A stretch of 64,000 nucleotides of DNA from Acidaminococcus sp. (GCA_022482815.1 JAKVOM010000001.1:682001-746000), one strand, 5' to 3'. Positions 49,431 through 58,034 are shown, counted from the first letter of the stretch. Notes: a model not told the origin generated them from the sequence alone. A program made the numbers and translations.

Positions 49431-50546
49431 TCAGGCCGATTCAAGTATTCGCAGGCCTTCCTGATGGATATTACGGGCAGCATTCCTGTCCCTGTCATGA
49501 TGTGAACCACAAGCAGGGCAAACCCATTCGCGAATACGGAGATCTTTCATCTCAGGATTCTTATAGCTGCATTCCGAGCAGAGTTGGCTAGACGGGAAGT
49601 ATGGATCTACTTTAACGATTCTTGTACCAACCTGTCTGCCTACATAAGCGAGGATATTCTCGAACTCAGAAAACCCGTAGTCCATAACCTTTTTCCCGTG
49701 GCCTTTCTGCATGAACTTCATATTCAAGTCCTCAAGACAGATGACTGCGTAGCGGGAGCATAATTCTCTTGCCAACTGCCAGTGAAAAGCATTACGCTGA
49801 TTCGCAATCCTACGATGCAGACGACCCAATTCCTGGCGAGCCCTGCACCGATTGTTTGACTGCATACGTTTCCTGGACAGCTTGCGATTGGCACGGGCAA
49901 TTTCGTTCCTGGCTTTGCGGAAAAATCCTGGTTCCCGGATATCTTCCTCCGGATTTTCAGCTATGAGCATTTTGCCATTGAAACCGAAATCGAAGCCGAC
50001 GCTTTTACCTGTTCGTGCTCCTACTTCGATATCCGGCAATTCGCAGGTGAAATAGAGATAGATATCACCAAGGCTGTCCCGTTTGATAGTCAATATCTTA
50101 ATTTTGCCTTCGATGTTGCGGCTTTTCGCATAGCGGTATTTCTGTTTTGCGATATAGACAATACCATGCTCCTGATCCAGTTTCCAGCCAGCCTGTTTGA
50201 GCGTATAGGATTTATACTTTCGTACCTTGCGGAATCCTGGTGGTGCCGTCTTCCGCTCCCGCTTCAGGTTTTCCCAGAAAAGCTTATAGCCCCTGTCAAT
50301 GCGTTGAGTAACATCTTGCAAGGCTTGCGAGCCAATCTCTTTCAGATAAGCAAAACGCGGTATTTTCTTAAGCTTCGTGAGATGCTTCTGGAGCGCATAG
50401 AGGTTCAATGACTTATGGTACAGTTTCCAATATCTCTTATGCAGGGCGATGCAATGGTTATAGGCTATTCCGGCAGCATCAATCTGCCGATGCAGTTTTT
50501 TGTTCCGCTTAGCACGGAACAGCTTGAACCCGAATGTCCTGACCAT
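49431..50546 (-). CDS. tnpB: TnpB RNA-guided endonuclease of the IS605 element
   Basis: A 371-residue TnpB, the family ancestral to Cas12, which cuts DNA guided by an RNA (omega-RNA) from the element's end. The RuvC residues are all present: D186 (SVGFDFGFN), E272 (VICLEDLNM) and D353 (HDRDRNAARNI). So are the zinc-ribbon cysteines (CSECSYK, CPACGSH). The length is about normal. GGGGGTG precedes the ATG; it begins six bases after the tnpA stop. The guide RNA would be expected to cover the 3' end of the gene and the adjacent end region (about 49311-49500). Confidence 0.93.
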   Translation of the reverse strand: MVRTFGFKLFRAKRNKKLHRQIDAAGIAYNHCIALHKRYWKLYHKSLNLYALQKHLTKLKKIPRFAYLKEIGSQALQDVTQRIDRGYKLFWENLKRERKTAPPGFRKVRKYKSYTLKQAGWKLDQEHGIVYIAKQKYRYAKSRNIEGKIKILTIKRDSLGDIYLYFTCELPDIEVGARTGKSVGFDFGFNGKMLIAENPEEDIREPGFFRKARNEIARANRKLSRKRMQSNNRCRARQELGRLHRRIANQRNAFHWQLARELCSRYAVICLEDLNMKFMQKGHGKKVMDYGFSEFENILAYVGRQVGTRIVKVDPYFPSSQLCSECSYKNPEMKDLRIREWVCPACGSHHDRDRNAARNIHQEGLRILESA

Positions 50547-50552
50547 TGCTTT

Positions 50553-50954
50553 TCACCCCCTGGTTTTTTGAGTATCCATATAGCGTTTAATCGTTTCGCT
50601 GCTAACATTGCCGGCCGTCGAAACAAAATAGCTCCTGGTCCATAATGACGACATACCACTCAGTTGAGGAAATTCATTTCGAAGTCGATGGGAGGAAGCT
50701 CCTTTCACCTTCCTCATAATTTCGGCAGGGGACTGCTTCGGCCAGCACCTTAAAAACAAATACACATGGTCGATATGGCATTCCATGGCAAGGATTTCAA
50801 TTTTAAGTTCCTCGCATATCTGCCGTGTCAGCTCCTTGAATCTCTCCTCGACATGAGGAATCAAGAATATCTTGCGACGGTATTTGGGACAGAATACAAA
50901 ATGATAGTTGATGAAAGATACTGTTGTTTTTGTCCTGAAATATTTATTTTCCAT
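50553..50954 (-). CDS. tnpA: TnpA Y1 (HUH) transposase, IS200/IS605 family, altered HUH motif
   Basis: A 133-residue Y1 transposase. The catalytic Tyr lies in IKRYMDTQK near the C-terminus, and the family text SYFVSTAGNVSSETIKRY is conserved. The metal-binding motif, normally Asp-His-Val/Ile-His, reads Asp-His-Val-Tyr (IDHVYLFL, codons CAT GTG TAT), so the second His is replaced by Tyr, one transition away from His. The preceding CHID also has a His, which might or might not compensate. ATG 50954 (MENKYFR) is chosen; an upstream in-frame ATG lacks a ribosome-binding site. Confidence 0.88.
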   Translation of the reverse strand: MENKYFRTKTTVSFINYHFVFCPKYRRKIFLIPHVEERFKELTRQICEELKIEILAMECHIDHVYLFLRCWPKQSPAEIMRKVKGASSHRLRNEFPQLSGMSSLWTRSYFVSTAGNVSSETIKRYMDTQKTRG

Positions 50955-51102
50955 GATATTAATATAACACGTTAGTAGATAAAAGCAATTAAACATCTAC
51001 AAGCATGCAAAATATCATTTTGTTTTTAGTGGACGAGTTTCATCCCATGGTTAAAACCAAGGGATTTCACTCGCTGGAGATTTGTAAAGGAGGGCTTTGC
51101 CC

Positions 51103-51657
51103 ATGAAAAAGCAAATGGCCGCTGCGGCACTTCTGGCACTTTGTCTTGCCGGATACTCCGCAGGTGGGGAGGCGGCTCAGTTTTTTGCCCAAAAGTATGG
51201 CTTTAGTGCGGCCGGCACGCTGCAGCCGGCACTTGCCGTTAAATTTGATAAAGATACAGCTCGTCCGATTACGGGTTCTCTGGTTGCGCAGGACGGCGGC
51301 CGCCGCGTGATGACGCTCGCTTATCTGGACGGTGGAAATATCAAGCTCTGTACGTTTCAGCGGGGCGTGAATTATCTAATGTATAAACTCCATTTCCGGG
51401 AAGGCAAGGAGGACTTGCTGGTTCTTTCCTACGGATCCAAGGGAGCAGGGCGCACTATGTTGGAAGATGTTTCCGTCATTGGCAGCGATGCCATGGGGTA
51501 CGTTCGTCTTCTGCCGATAGCCGGGTTTAATCCGGTTGAAGTCTTCAACAGTCCGCTGCAGATTCGCGGCAATGAAGCTGTTCTGTTCCTGGATTCAGCC
51601 GCTAAGGTCATGCGTATTGCCTGGGATGAACAAGGCGGTCAGTACGTAGTAAAGTAA
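51103..51657 (+). CDS. Secreted hypothetical protein
   Basis: A 184-residue protein with a signal peptide (MKKQMAAAALLALCLAGYSA, Ala-rich, then GGEAAQ). The mature part is a mostly beta-strand domain (VKFDKDTARPITGSLVAQ, RVMTLAYLDGGNIKLCTF, MYKLHFREGKEDLLVLSYG, AKVMRIAWDEQGGQYVV) with no family I recognise. TTG 51097 is rejected in favour of ATG 51103 behind AAAGGAGGGC. The IS605 end lies just 30 bases upstream, so the natural promoter may have been displaced, and the gene may now depend on the element or be silent. Confidence 0.65.
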   Translation: MKKQMAAAALLALCLAGYSAGGEAAQFFAQKYGFSAAGTLQPALAVKFDKDTARPITGSLVAQDGGRRVMTLAYLDGGNIKLCTFQRGVNYLMYKLHFREGKEDLLVLSYGSKGAGRTMLEDVSVIGSDAMGYVRLLPIAGFNPVEVFNSPLQIRGNEAVLFLDSAAKVMRIAWDEQGGQYVVK

Positions 51658-51698
51658 TTAATATCGTCCGAGAGACAAATCGTAAAAAATTTAAAATA

Positions 51699-51990
51699 CG
51701 CTTTTGGTCTATGGCATATAGCCTAGTAAAGTGGATTGTGGCTAGTGGAGAGAGTGGTTAGCACCGGAGTGCTGGCAGCTGCTTTGGCGGATTCTTGAGA
51801 TAAAATGCAGCGGGCAGCTAGTAAAAAATAAAGGCGCTTTTGGCTTATGGCATTTAGCCTCGCCTGCAGCAGTGTGTTGAAGGTTTTGATTCAAATAAAT
51901 ATGATGTAAAACCTGAAATTTAGCAGATAACCTAAATTTCAGGTTTTATTTTAAAAAGGTGCTTTTAGCCTTTTGCTTATGGCATTTAGC
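51699..51990. repeat. Three copies of a short repeat (GCTTTTGG...TATGGCATTTAGCC type)
   Basis: Copies lie at 51699-51724, 51835-51860 and 51961-51990. Each has a CTTTTGG or CTTTTAG start and an ATGGCATWTAGC core; copies 2 and 3 share TTATGGCATTTAGC. The rest of the 600-base gap (51658-52257) holds no gene that I can support. Confidence 0.6.
51908..51952 (+). terminator. Perfect 16-bp hairpin, probable terminator
   Basis: AAAACCTGAAATTTAG pairs perfectly with CTAAATTTCAGGTTTT and is followed by ATTTT. It lies 250 bases after the secreted-protein gene, between copies 2 and 3 of the short repeat. Confidence 0.6.
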
Positions 51991-52135
51991 ATTGAATTGG
52001 TACTATCTTCCGCCACTTTCGTGGCCTCCTCCTTCCGACTGCGTGGAAGGAGATTCCAAAGGGATACCCAACCTGACGGTTTGGTTTAATGAAAGGCCAT
52101 TTTTCTTCCACGGGCGGGCTGCGGAAAGCGTGAAT

Positions 52136-52168
52136 AAGGGGCTGTCGCATTTTGCGACGGCCCCTTTT
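52136..52168 (+). terminator. Hairpin of the GGGCTGTCGC family
   Basis: AAGGGGCTGTCGCA pairs with TGCGACGGCCCCTTTT. It could be a terminator or an insertion-sequence end, since the same bases reappear at 55441-55455. Confidence 0.7.
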
Positions 52169-52189
52169 GTATCAAAAACAAGGTAAAAG

Positions 52190-52224
52190 CAAGGCGCGGC
52201 CTCATTGAATGAGACCGCGCCTTG
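52190..52224. terminator. Near-perfect hairpin downstream of the ISL3 gene
   Basis: CAAGGCGCGG(C)CTCATT pairs with AATGAG(A)CCGCGCCTTG. On the minus strand it lies just after the broken transposase. Confidence 0.55.
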
Positions 52225-52257
52225 GTGTAGAATTTAAATATGCAAAAAAACGGTTCT

Positions 52258-53566
52258 TCACGTTTTTTTCGGGAGTATACCTCTTACGGTTGGAATTGAG
52301 AGGTAGCGAATTAACGTGAAAAAGTACTCATCATCTCTGTATCCGTAAGCTCTTCTTTTGGCCACTTTTATCTTGTTGTTGAAGCCTTCAAGCTTCCCTG
52401 TGTTTATCGGGTACAGGGCATGGTTCACCAGTCCGTCTATCCTTGGCAGCTTAATCCTAGCAAACCTAACCAGGGCCGGAATCCCGCTGCCCAGTGCTGC
52501 TTCAAACCAGCGCTTCCATCCTGCAAGAGCCTTGTCATAGTCCCTTAATTCATAGAGGGCTATCATCTCTTCCTTCATGGAATAACATATTGCCAGCTCC
52601 TCGTGCTCTGCAAAGATGGCCTGCAACGCTTCTTTGCTCTTAGGATTCAACTTATCTTCATTGGTGAGTAACGGCCAGCGGACTTTCTTCAATGTGCGGT
52701 AGTTCTTCTTTTCTTCGGATATCCGCTCTTTTAAAACCGGCTTGTCTTCAGCACTTGCGTCTTTTAATGCTTCTTGCATGTTTCTGGCTTTATCCCTATG
52801 CATTCTGGCCTCATCAAGTCTTACTACACCTAATACTTCCTTCCCGAATTGAGCCTGCATGTGGTAACGATAATACACGACCTTAGCTTGCGGCAGATGT
52901 TCTTGTACCAGCTTGTTGTAGGAAGCGTTCATATCCATGGCGACTGCCTTGACCTCTGTCAGCTATCGCCCAACCTCTGCCGACCCAGAGAATATAACCT
53001 GTCGCTAAATCCATGACGCAAGTGGCATAAGTGTGTCCCTTATGGATAGCAAACTCATCGATGGCCAGAAAACGGGGCTTGTAAGAGGTCAGCTCCAATT
53101 CCATTTCATATTTATCGAGAGATTCGTCCATGAGCTGTTTGTGGACATAACGAATCGTGCTCCAGTGAATTCCTGACATCTTGGCAATTGCATTGGCAGG
53201 GATTCCATTACGAAGCAGCGTCTCAATCCAAAGGGAAGCCCTCATGGTAATGCGAGTCCCGGGATATTTAAAGGGAATAGGCTCAGTGATGGTTGCATGG
53301 CAGCAGGAGCAACGGAAGCGATGCCCTTCAAAGCGGATCATCCTGGTATGCTCAGGATACGCAGGGAAGCTTTTCAAGTAGATGGAAAATGGCTCGTAAG
53401 AATACATTTTCTGACCACATTTAGGACAACAGAAGTCGGTATATTTCTTTTCACTGCAAATAACAATCTCCTGGCTGTCATCAAAAGGGTCTTCCGACAT
53501 GAAGACATTGTAAAAGACATCTTGACATTCTGCATTATTTTGAATAGTGTAATTAGTAAAGGACAT
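52258..53566 (-). pseudogene. ISL3-family transposase, broken by internal deletion and frameshift
   Basis: The N-terminal part (53566 down to about 52965) has the ISL3 zinc-finger region (CCPKCGQKMYSY, FRCSCCHATITE), a helix-turn-helix, and the first catalytic block FLAIDEFAIHKGHTYATCV. After WVGRG the frame shifts. The C-terminal part, in another frame (readable from about 52965 to 52258), resumes LTEVKAVAMDMNASYN and holds the conserved tail INTGKLEGFNNKIKVAKRRAYGYRD. Full-length members have roughly 15 more residues at the junction, so a short deletion not divisible by three is likely. The transposase should be inactive. Its upstream end runs straight into the IS1182-type gene. Confidence 0.85.
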
Positions 53567-53614
53567 TTTCTTCTCCCAAGGTATGGTTTCGTCGCTTATA
53601 TTTTGGAGGAGTTA

Positions 53615-55294
53615 ATGTCCTTTTTCAATAGTCAAATGTCTTCTAGTCCACAAATTTCCGTGAAGAACCAAAAAAACAAACCTACACAAAAGGATTATAC
53701 AAAAATTGGCAGTTCTTATCAACTTTTTCTTCCTCTAAATTTTGAAGTACAAATCCCTAATGACGATCCTGTTCGCTTGGTGCGTGCCATGGTAGAAGGG
53801 ATGGATGTAAAGGCATTGTATGACACGTATTCTCATGTCGAGAATAAATTAACGTCACCAATTCAGCTGCTGGAAATCGTCATTTATGCATGTATGGAAG
53901 GAATTCGTGGTTCGCGTAAGATAGAGCAATCCTGTAAAAGAGACACTCATTTCATGTTCCTCTTAGATGGGAAAAAAGCTCCGGATAATGCAACCATTGC
54001 AAGATTTTGTTCCCTCCATCTAAAACCATGTATCAAGGAGCTCATGATTCAGATGGATAAATGGCTGCTGGCTCGCGGGTTCATCACGCTGGATAGCCTG
54101 TTCATCGATGGGACAAAAATTGAATCTGTGGCAAACAAATACAAATTTGTTTGGAAAAACAGAATCTTAGGCAGCCAGAACAAACTCATAGAGAAACTGG
54201 AGCAACTGGTTCCCGAAATCGAGGAACGTTTCGGGATCAAGGTCTGTTACGGAAACACTTTCCACATCCGTCATTTAAAGAAGCTCCTAAAAAAACTGCT
54301 TGTCATAAAGCGGGCTGAGGGAATCGAGTTTGTTCACGGATGTGGGAAAAGAAAGACCATCCTACAGAAGTACTATGAGATTTTAGCTAACTATCTCAAA
54401 CGCCTTAAGGTGTATACGAAGCAGCTTCATATCTGTGGGGAACGGAACAGCTTTGCCAAAACAGACCCGGATGCTACCTTTATGAGGATGAAAGAAGACG
54501 CCATGCTTAATGGCACCTTAAAGCCGGGATACAATGTCCAATATGCAAACAATTCCGGTTTTACCTTGTTTGCAGATGTGAGTGCGCATCCCACAGATAT
54601 GCGGACACTCATTCCTTTTCTTGAAGGATTTGAAGCCCACTTCGGTCAGAAATTTGCAAACATTGTAGCCGATGCAGGCTATGAAAGCGAAGAGAACTTG
54701 GTCTGGCTGAAGAAGAATCAGTATACTTCATATATCAAGCCTAACAATTATGAAAGAAGCAAGAGGAAAAAGTATAAGAACGACATCGGCAAAGCAGAAA
54801 ACATGACATATTTGCCTGATCAAGACATGTATATCTGTAAAGGTAGGAGACTGCTGAAAGTCAGCAAAGTAACCCAGGTAAAGAACCGGTCAGGATATGT
54901 GTCAGAGAAAACATATTACGAATGTAAGGACTGCAGCGGTTGTCCCTACAAGGAACAGTGCATCCATGGGAACAATTGCAGGACACCCATGGAGAAAAGA
55001 AACAAGAAATTAGTGGTCTCGAAGAATTTTGCTGCATTGAGGGCAGAATCCCTGAAGAACATTACTTCCGAATATGGTAAGGAACTGAGGATGAACCGCA
55101 GTATACAGGCAGAAGGAGCCTTTGCGGATCTCAAGGATTCATTAAACGTCAGAAGACTAGAAACCCGAGGCAAAGGAAATGCCCTGGTAACAGTGGGAAT
55201 ATGTGCCATGGCACGGAATGTCCTGAAGGTTCATCACAAAGTTCAAGACGGCAAAGAGGATTTGCACTTATATCCGCTGAAAAAAGAGGCCTAA
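53615..55294 (+). CDS. IS1182-family DDE transposase
   Basis: A 559-residue transposase that looks intact. The N-terminal domain (about 45-140) has PNDDPVRLVRAMVEGMD and APDNATIARFCSLHL. The first catalytic Asp lies in SLFIDGTKIES, the second in ANIVADAGYESEENL, and the Glu in SIQAEGAFADLKDS. A zinc-type cysteine cluster (CKDCSGCPYKEQCIHG) is present. ATG 53615 follows GGAGGA. The frame continues open far upstream over the antisense ISL3 gene, but that part is not coding. It is transcribed divergently from the ISL3 remnant, 48 bases away. Confidence 0.9.
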   Translation: MSFFNSQMSSSPQISVKNQKNKPTQKDYTKIGSSYQLFLPLNFEVQIPNDDPVRLVRAMVEGMDVKALYDTYSHVENKLTSPIQLLEIVIYACMEGIRGSRKIEQSCKRDTHFMFLLDGKKAPDNATIARFCSLHLKPCIKELMIQMDKWLLARGFITLDSLFIDGTKIESVANKYKFVWKNRILGSQNKLIEKLEQLVPEIEERFGIKVCYGNTFHIRHLKKLLKKLLVIKRAEGIEFVHGCGKRKTILQKYYEILANYLKRLKVYTKQLHICGERNSFAKTDPDATFMRMKEDAMLNGTLKPGYNVQYANNSGFTLFADVSAHPTDMRTLIPFLEGFEAHFGQKFANIVADAGYESEENLVWLKKNQYTSYIKPNNYERSKRKKYKNDIGKAENMTYLPDQDMYICKGRRLLKVSKVTQVKNRSGYVSEKTYYECKDCSGCPYKEQCIHGNNCRTPMEKRNKKLVVSKNFAALRAESLKNITSEYGKELRMNRSIQAEGAFADLKDSLNVRRLETRGKGNALVTVGICAMARNVLKVHHKVQDGKEDLHLYPLKKEA

Positions 55295-55305
55295 AAGAAC
55301 CTACA

Positions 55306-55362
55306 AAAAGAGCGCTCGAAAAAAGCAACTTAGGGTTGCTTAATTTCGTGCGCCCTTTTTTC
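55306..55362 (+). terminator. Terminator-like hairpin after the IS1182-type transposase
   Basis: AAGAGCGCTCGAAA and AAGCAAC arms pair imperfectly with GGTTGCTT and TTTCGTGCGCCCTTTTTT. Confidence 0.7.
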
Positions 55363-55436
55363 ATCTCAAAACATATTCAACTAAAAAGTAAGGCAAATTG
55401 GGGCCTTTAGCAAGTTATTTCAGGGATTAAAAATCG

Positions 55437-55456
55437 GTCACTTGCGACAGCCCCTT
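55437..55456. repeat. Possible right end of the IS1182-type element
   Basis: GGTCACTTGCGACAGCCCC ends about 160 bases after the transposase and matches in reverse the GGGGCTGTCGCA at 52138. If both are element ends, the broken ISL3 copy sits inside the IS1182-type element. No target duplication is evident, so this is tentative. Confidence 0.4.
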
Positions 55457-55475
55457 TGTTCTTCAAGAATTAATC

Positions 55476-56060
55476 TTATCTATATTCCATTACATCTTTC
55501 AATGCTTTTTTCGGCACATAATAGTCACGGTTGGCGTCTACGTAATAATCGAGATTTCCGTCTGCCTTGACCGGTACCATAGTGCTCTTGTGAGCCGGAT
55601 AACCTAACCCGATGGTTAGAATGACTTCCTGATCTTCGGGTACTTGCAGCAGTTTTTGGATTTTTGCGCGGTCTATAGCTCCCAGAAGTACGGTACCTAC
55701 CCCTTGGGAAATGGCAAGGAGGGCTATGGTATCAAAAGCAATGCCGGCATCGGCAAGGCTGAATGGGTTTGCATTTTTTTCACGGGTCATGACAATGAAG
55801 GCAACGGGCTGCTCACCGGGTTTCGGCGTACCGATTTCCTTAGGCAGGGCTGCTGCATAGTGGAGCAGCGGCTGCATGGCGCTGACATTCTCCTTGCTTT
55901 CTACGATATAGTAATGCCAGGGCTGGCCGTTGCGGGCGTTTGTTCTCTTGCGTGCCGTATCGACAAGGGTCGTCAGAAAATCCTTACTCAGCGGTTCCTG
56001 TTTGAAACGACGGTAGGTCCGGCAGATTTCATAAAGATCAATCAGTTCTTTTAGTTCCAT
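55476..56060 (-). CDS. Nitroreductase-family FMN oxidoreductase
   Basis: A 194-residue flavoprotein of the nitroreductase family: the start IDLYEICRTYRRFKQEPLSKDFL (FMN-phosphate Arg residues), NGQPWHYYIVES, the Gly-rich SQGVGTVLLGAI, and LTIGLGYPAH. These dimers use NAD(P)H to reduce nitro compounds, quinones or flavins; the substrate is not predictable. Six bases separate its start from the stop of the Fur-family gene, so it is the last gene of the znu-side operon. It may be under the same zinc control. Confidence 0.88.
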   Translation of the reverse strand: MELKELIDLYEICRTYRRFKQEPLSKDFLTTLVDTARKRTNARNGQPWHYYIVESKENVSAMQPLLHYAAALPKEIGTPKPGEQPVAFIVMTREKNANPFSLADAGIAFDTIALLAISQGVGTVLLGAIDRAKIQKLLQVPEDQEVILTIGLGYPAHKSTMVPVKADGNLDYYVDANRDYYVPKKALKDVMEYR

Positions 56061-56066
56061 GAAAAA

Positions 56067-56510
56067 TCACTCCTTTGTTTTTTTCTTGGCTTTGCATTGT
56101 TCGCAGTAGCCGAAGACGGTCAAATCGTGGCCGACAATTTCGAAATGGGTCTTTTTCGCAAGTTCCTCATTGAATGTTTTGAGCGGGCAGCCGTGAATCG
56201 GGATAACTTTGTGACAGCCCAGACAAATGAGGTTATGGGTATGACTCATGGTAAAAAGCAGAAATCCGGATTTACGGGTTCCGGGAATCCGGACTTTTTC
56301 CGTAATCTTACGGTCGGTAAAAGTTTCCAGGGTACGATAGACTGTGGAAAAATTAAGCGTCGAACCTTTTGAAACAAGCGATTCATAGATTTCATCTGCC
56401 GTCAGAATTTCCTGGCGGGAAAGCAGCAGATTCAGGACTTGTTTACGGGGCGTTGTAAGTTTCAGGTTATACTGGCGAATAATGGCATCGGCTGTAAGCG
56501 TTTCTGTCAT
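56067..56510 (-). CDS. zur: Fur-family metalloregulator, probably Zur
   Basis: A 147-residue repressor: a winged helix (about 10-85) with KLTTPRKQVLNLLLSRQEILTADEIYE and NFSTVYRTLETF, then the dimerisation domain with HTHNLICLGCHKVIPI and FGYCEQCKAK, the two Cys pairs of a structural zinc site. Its 4-bp overlap with znuB and the zinc-transporter operon strongly suggest it is the zinc sensor Zur. The two TGCAA-N5-TTGCA palindromes upstream of znuC and znuA are the expected operators. PerR or Fur cannot be excluded by sequence alone. Confidence 0.85.
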   Translation of the reverse strand: MTETLTADAIIRQYNLKLTTPRKQVLNLLLSRQEILTADEIYESLVSKGSTLNFSTVYRTLETFTDRKITEKVRIPGTRKSGFLLFTMSHTHNLICLGCHKVIPIHGCPLKTFNEELAKKTHFEIVGHDLTVFGYCEQCKAKKKTKE

Positions 56511-57322
56511 GAACGAACACCTCCCTGACGGCTTTGCCGGATCTCCTCACCGGCGATGACGAGGAGGAGAACGAGTACGGAAGCAATAGCCGTGATGCCG
56601 CCCGGTGCCGCTCCTACTTCGTAGGAGATGACGAGGCCGGCCATGATATCAATGAAGCTGAATACTACGGAAAGCAGCAGCGTGCGGTTGAAACCCTGGT
56701 GGAACTGGAGCGCCGTAGCTACAGGCAGTGCAATGAGCGAACTCATTACGAGAATGCCCACGATACGGATGGATACGGAAATCGTGGCGGCGACCAGGAG
56801 AGCGAAAATATAGTTAATTGCACGGCGGTGGACACCTGAAATGCGGGCACCGTCTTCGTCAAACGCGAGCATGACAAGCTGCGGGTACAGCGCACGAATT
56901 GTAATTACGGACACGGCCGTTAAAATGGCTACCGTGACGACTTCACCATGGCTGACAGTCAGGATACTCCCAAAGAGGAAAGAATCGATATTGGCTTTTA
57001 CGAGGCCGGAACTGACGAGGGTAATGGCGATGCCGACAGAGAGCGACATAACGATGACCAGGGTCAGCTCAGCATAGCGGCGAAACTTTTCTCTCAGGAT
57101 TTCAATCAGGAGACCAAAACAGGAAGTCAGGCAGAAGGCACTGACAATGGGACTGGTCTGGAACAGGAATCCGGCAGCTACACCGGCCAGGGAAGCGTGA
57201 CTCAGGGCGTCGCCGATCATTGAATAGCGGCGCAGGACCAAAAAGGTGCCGATGAGCGGGCAAAGCAGGGAAATGAGCAGGGAAATGACGAAGGCATTCC
57301 GCATGAAAGCATATTCAAACAT
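56507..57322 (-). CDS. znuB: Zinc ABC transporter permease ZnuB-like
   Basis: A 271-residue permease of the ABC-3 metal family with about eight membrane segments: FMRNAFVISLLISLLCPLIGTFLVLRRYSMIGDALSHASLAGVA (read in parts, the family signature) and VGILVMSSLIALPVATA. ATG 57322 (MFEYAF) is chosen with GGAGG upstream; longer frames run into znuC. It overlaps znuC by 8 bp and the regulator by 4 bp. Zinc is inferred from the regulator and operators; manganese is the alternative. Confidence 0.9.
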   Translation of the reverse strand: MFEYAFMRNAFVISLLISLLCPLIGTFLVLRRYSMIGDALSHASLAGVAAGFLFQTSPIVSAFCLTSCFGLLIEILREKFRRYAELTLVIVMSLSVGIAITLVSSGLVKANIDSFLFGSILTVSHGEVVTVAILTAVSVITIRALYPQLVMLAFDEDGARISGVHRRAINYIFALLVAATISVSIRIVGILVMSSLIALPVATALQFHQGFNRTLLLSVVFSFIDIMAGLVISYEVGAAPGGITAIASVLVLLLVIAGEEIRQSRQGGVRS

Positions 57323-57986
57323 GGTGACGGCCTCCGTTCTCCTGCAGATATTCTTCAATATATTCTTCCGGCGTACAGAAGTGCCCGCGGCCATTTACCA
57401 TATGAAAAAAGGTGGAAGCATTATGGGCGGCATAACGAAGATTATGCTCGACCGTGACAATGGTGACACCTTGCTTTTCGTGCAGGTCATGAATCAGCGG
57501 GTAGAGCTGATCCTGGGATTTCAGGTCCATCCCCGTCGAAGGTTCATCCAGAATGATGAAATCCGGCTCCCCGATAAGCGCCTTGGCAACCAGCACGCGC
57601 TGGAACTGTCCACCCGATAGAGCACCAACAAGATGACGGCGGAATGGCACCATATTGACCTTTTCCAGAGCGGCCGTGACAGCATCTTTGTCCTTGACCT
57701 TAAGGACGCGGCGCTGAAAATCGAGAAGTTCGTCCACCGTAATCGGAAACTGGCGGTTAATCAGGTCAGTCGGCTGGGGGACATAAGCTGTCCGGCGGAA
57801 GGTGCATTTGATGGAACCGTGCTTTGGTTTCAGGAGGCCGAGCATGACTTTGATGAGCGTGCTTTTGCCGCTGCCGTTTTCACCGACAACGGCGACATAA
57901 TCACCGTCATGAATGGTCATGGTCAGATCCTCGAGCAGGTAAGGCCCGTTTTCATAAGCAAAATCTATGTGATTCAGAGAAATCAT
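57315..57986 (-). CDS. znuC: Zinc ABC transporter ATPase ZnuC-like
   Basis: A 223-residue ABC ATPase. Walker A is GENGSGKST, the Q-loop TAYVPQPTDL, signature LSGGQFQRVLVAKAL, Walker B FIILDEPSTGMD, and switch TVEHNLRYA. It ends in a His-containing tail (GGRHHV). ATG 57986 follows GAAAGGAGC. It is the first gene of the minus-strand znuC-znuB-zur-nitroreductase unit. Its promoter reads TTGCAT-17-TATAAT on the minus strand, with the -35 inside an operator. Confidence 0.9.
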   Translation of the reverse strand: MISLNHIDFAYENGPYLLEDLTMTIHDGDYVAVVGENGSGKSTLIKVMLGLLKPKHGSIKCTFRRTAYVPQPTDLINRQFPITVDELLDFQRRVLKVKDKDAVTAALEKVNMVPFRRHLVGALSGGQFQRVLVAKALIGEPDFIILDEPSTGMDLKSQDQLYPLIHDLHEKQGVTIVTVEHNLRYAAHNASTFFHMVNGRGHFCTPEEYIEEYLQENGGRHHV

Positions 57987-58034
57987 GAAAAGCTCCTTTC
58001 GTGTTGCTTTCCTATTATAGACAAAGCTAAACGG

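Larger units (their letters stand above)
49311..51073. mobile_element. IS200/IS605-family element with tnpA and tnpB
   Basis: Both ends carry the imperfect subterminal hairpins typical of this family. At the tnpB side, ATCCT-CCC-ACGAA pairs with TTCGT-AGGAT (49316-49342). At the tnpA side is a longer dyad with CGAGT/ACTCG and ATCCCATGGTT/AACCAAGGGAT arms (51034-51073). Both genes are on the minus strand. There are no terminal inverted repeats or target duplications, as expected for single-strand transposition. The boundaries are estimates from the hairpins. It sits between the MocR gene and a secreted-protein gene. Confidence 0.88.

Noticed and set aside
49431-50546. Cas12-type CRISPR nuclease
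   Set aside because: The size, the partner tnpA and the IS605 end hairpins identify TnpB; no CRISPR array is present in the window.
53297-53614. N-terminal extension of the IS1182-type transposase
   Set aside because: The frame is open upstream only because it runs antisense to the ISL3 remnant; the ribosome-binding site and the family start place the N-terminus at 53615.
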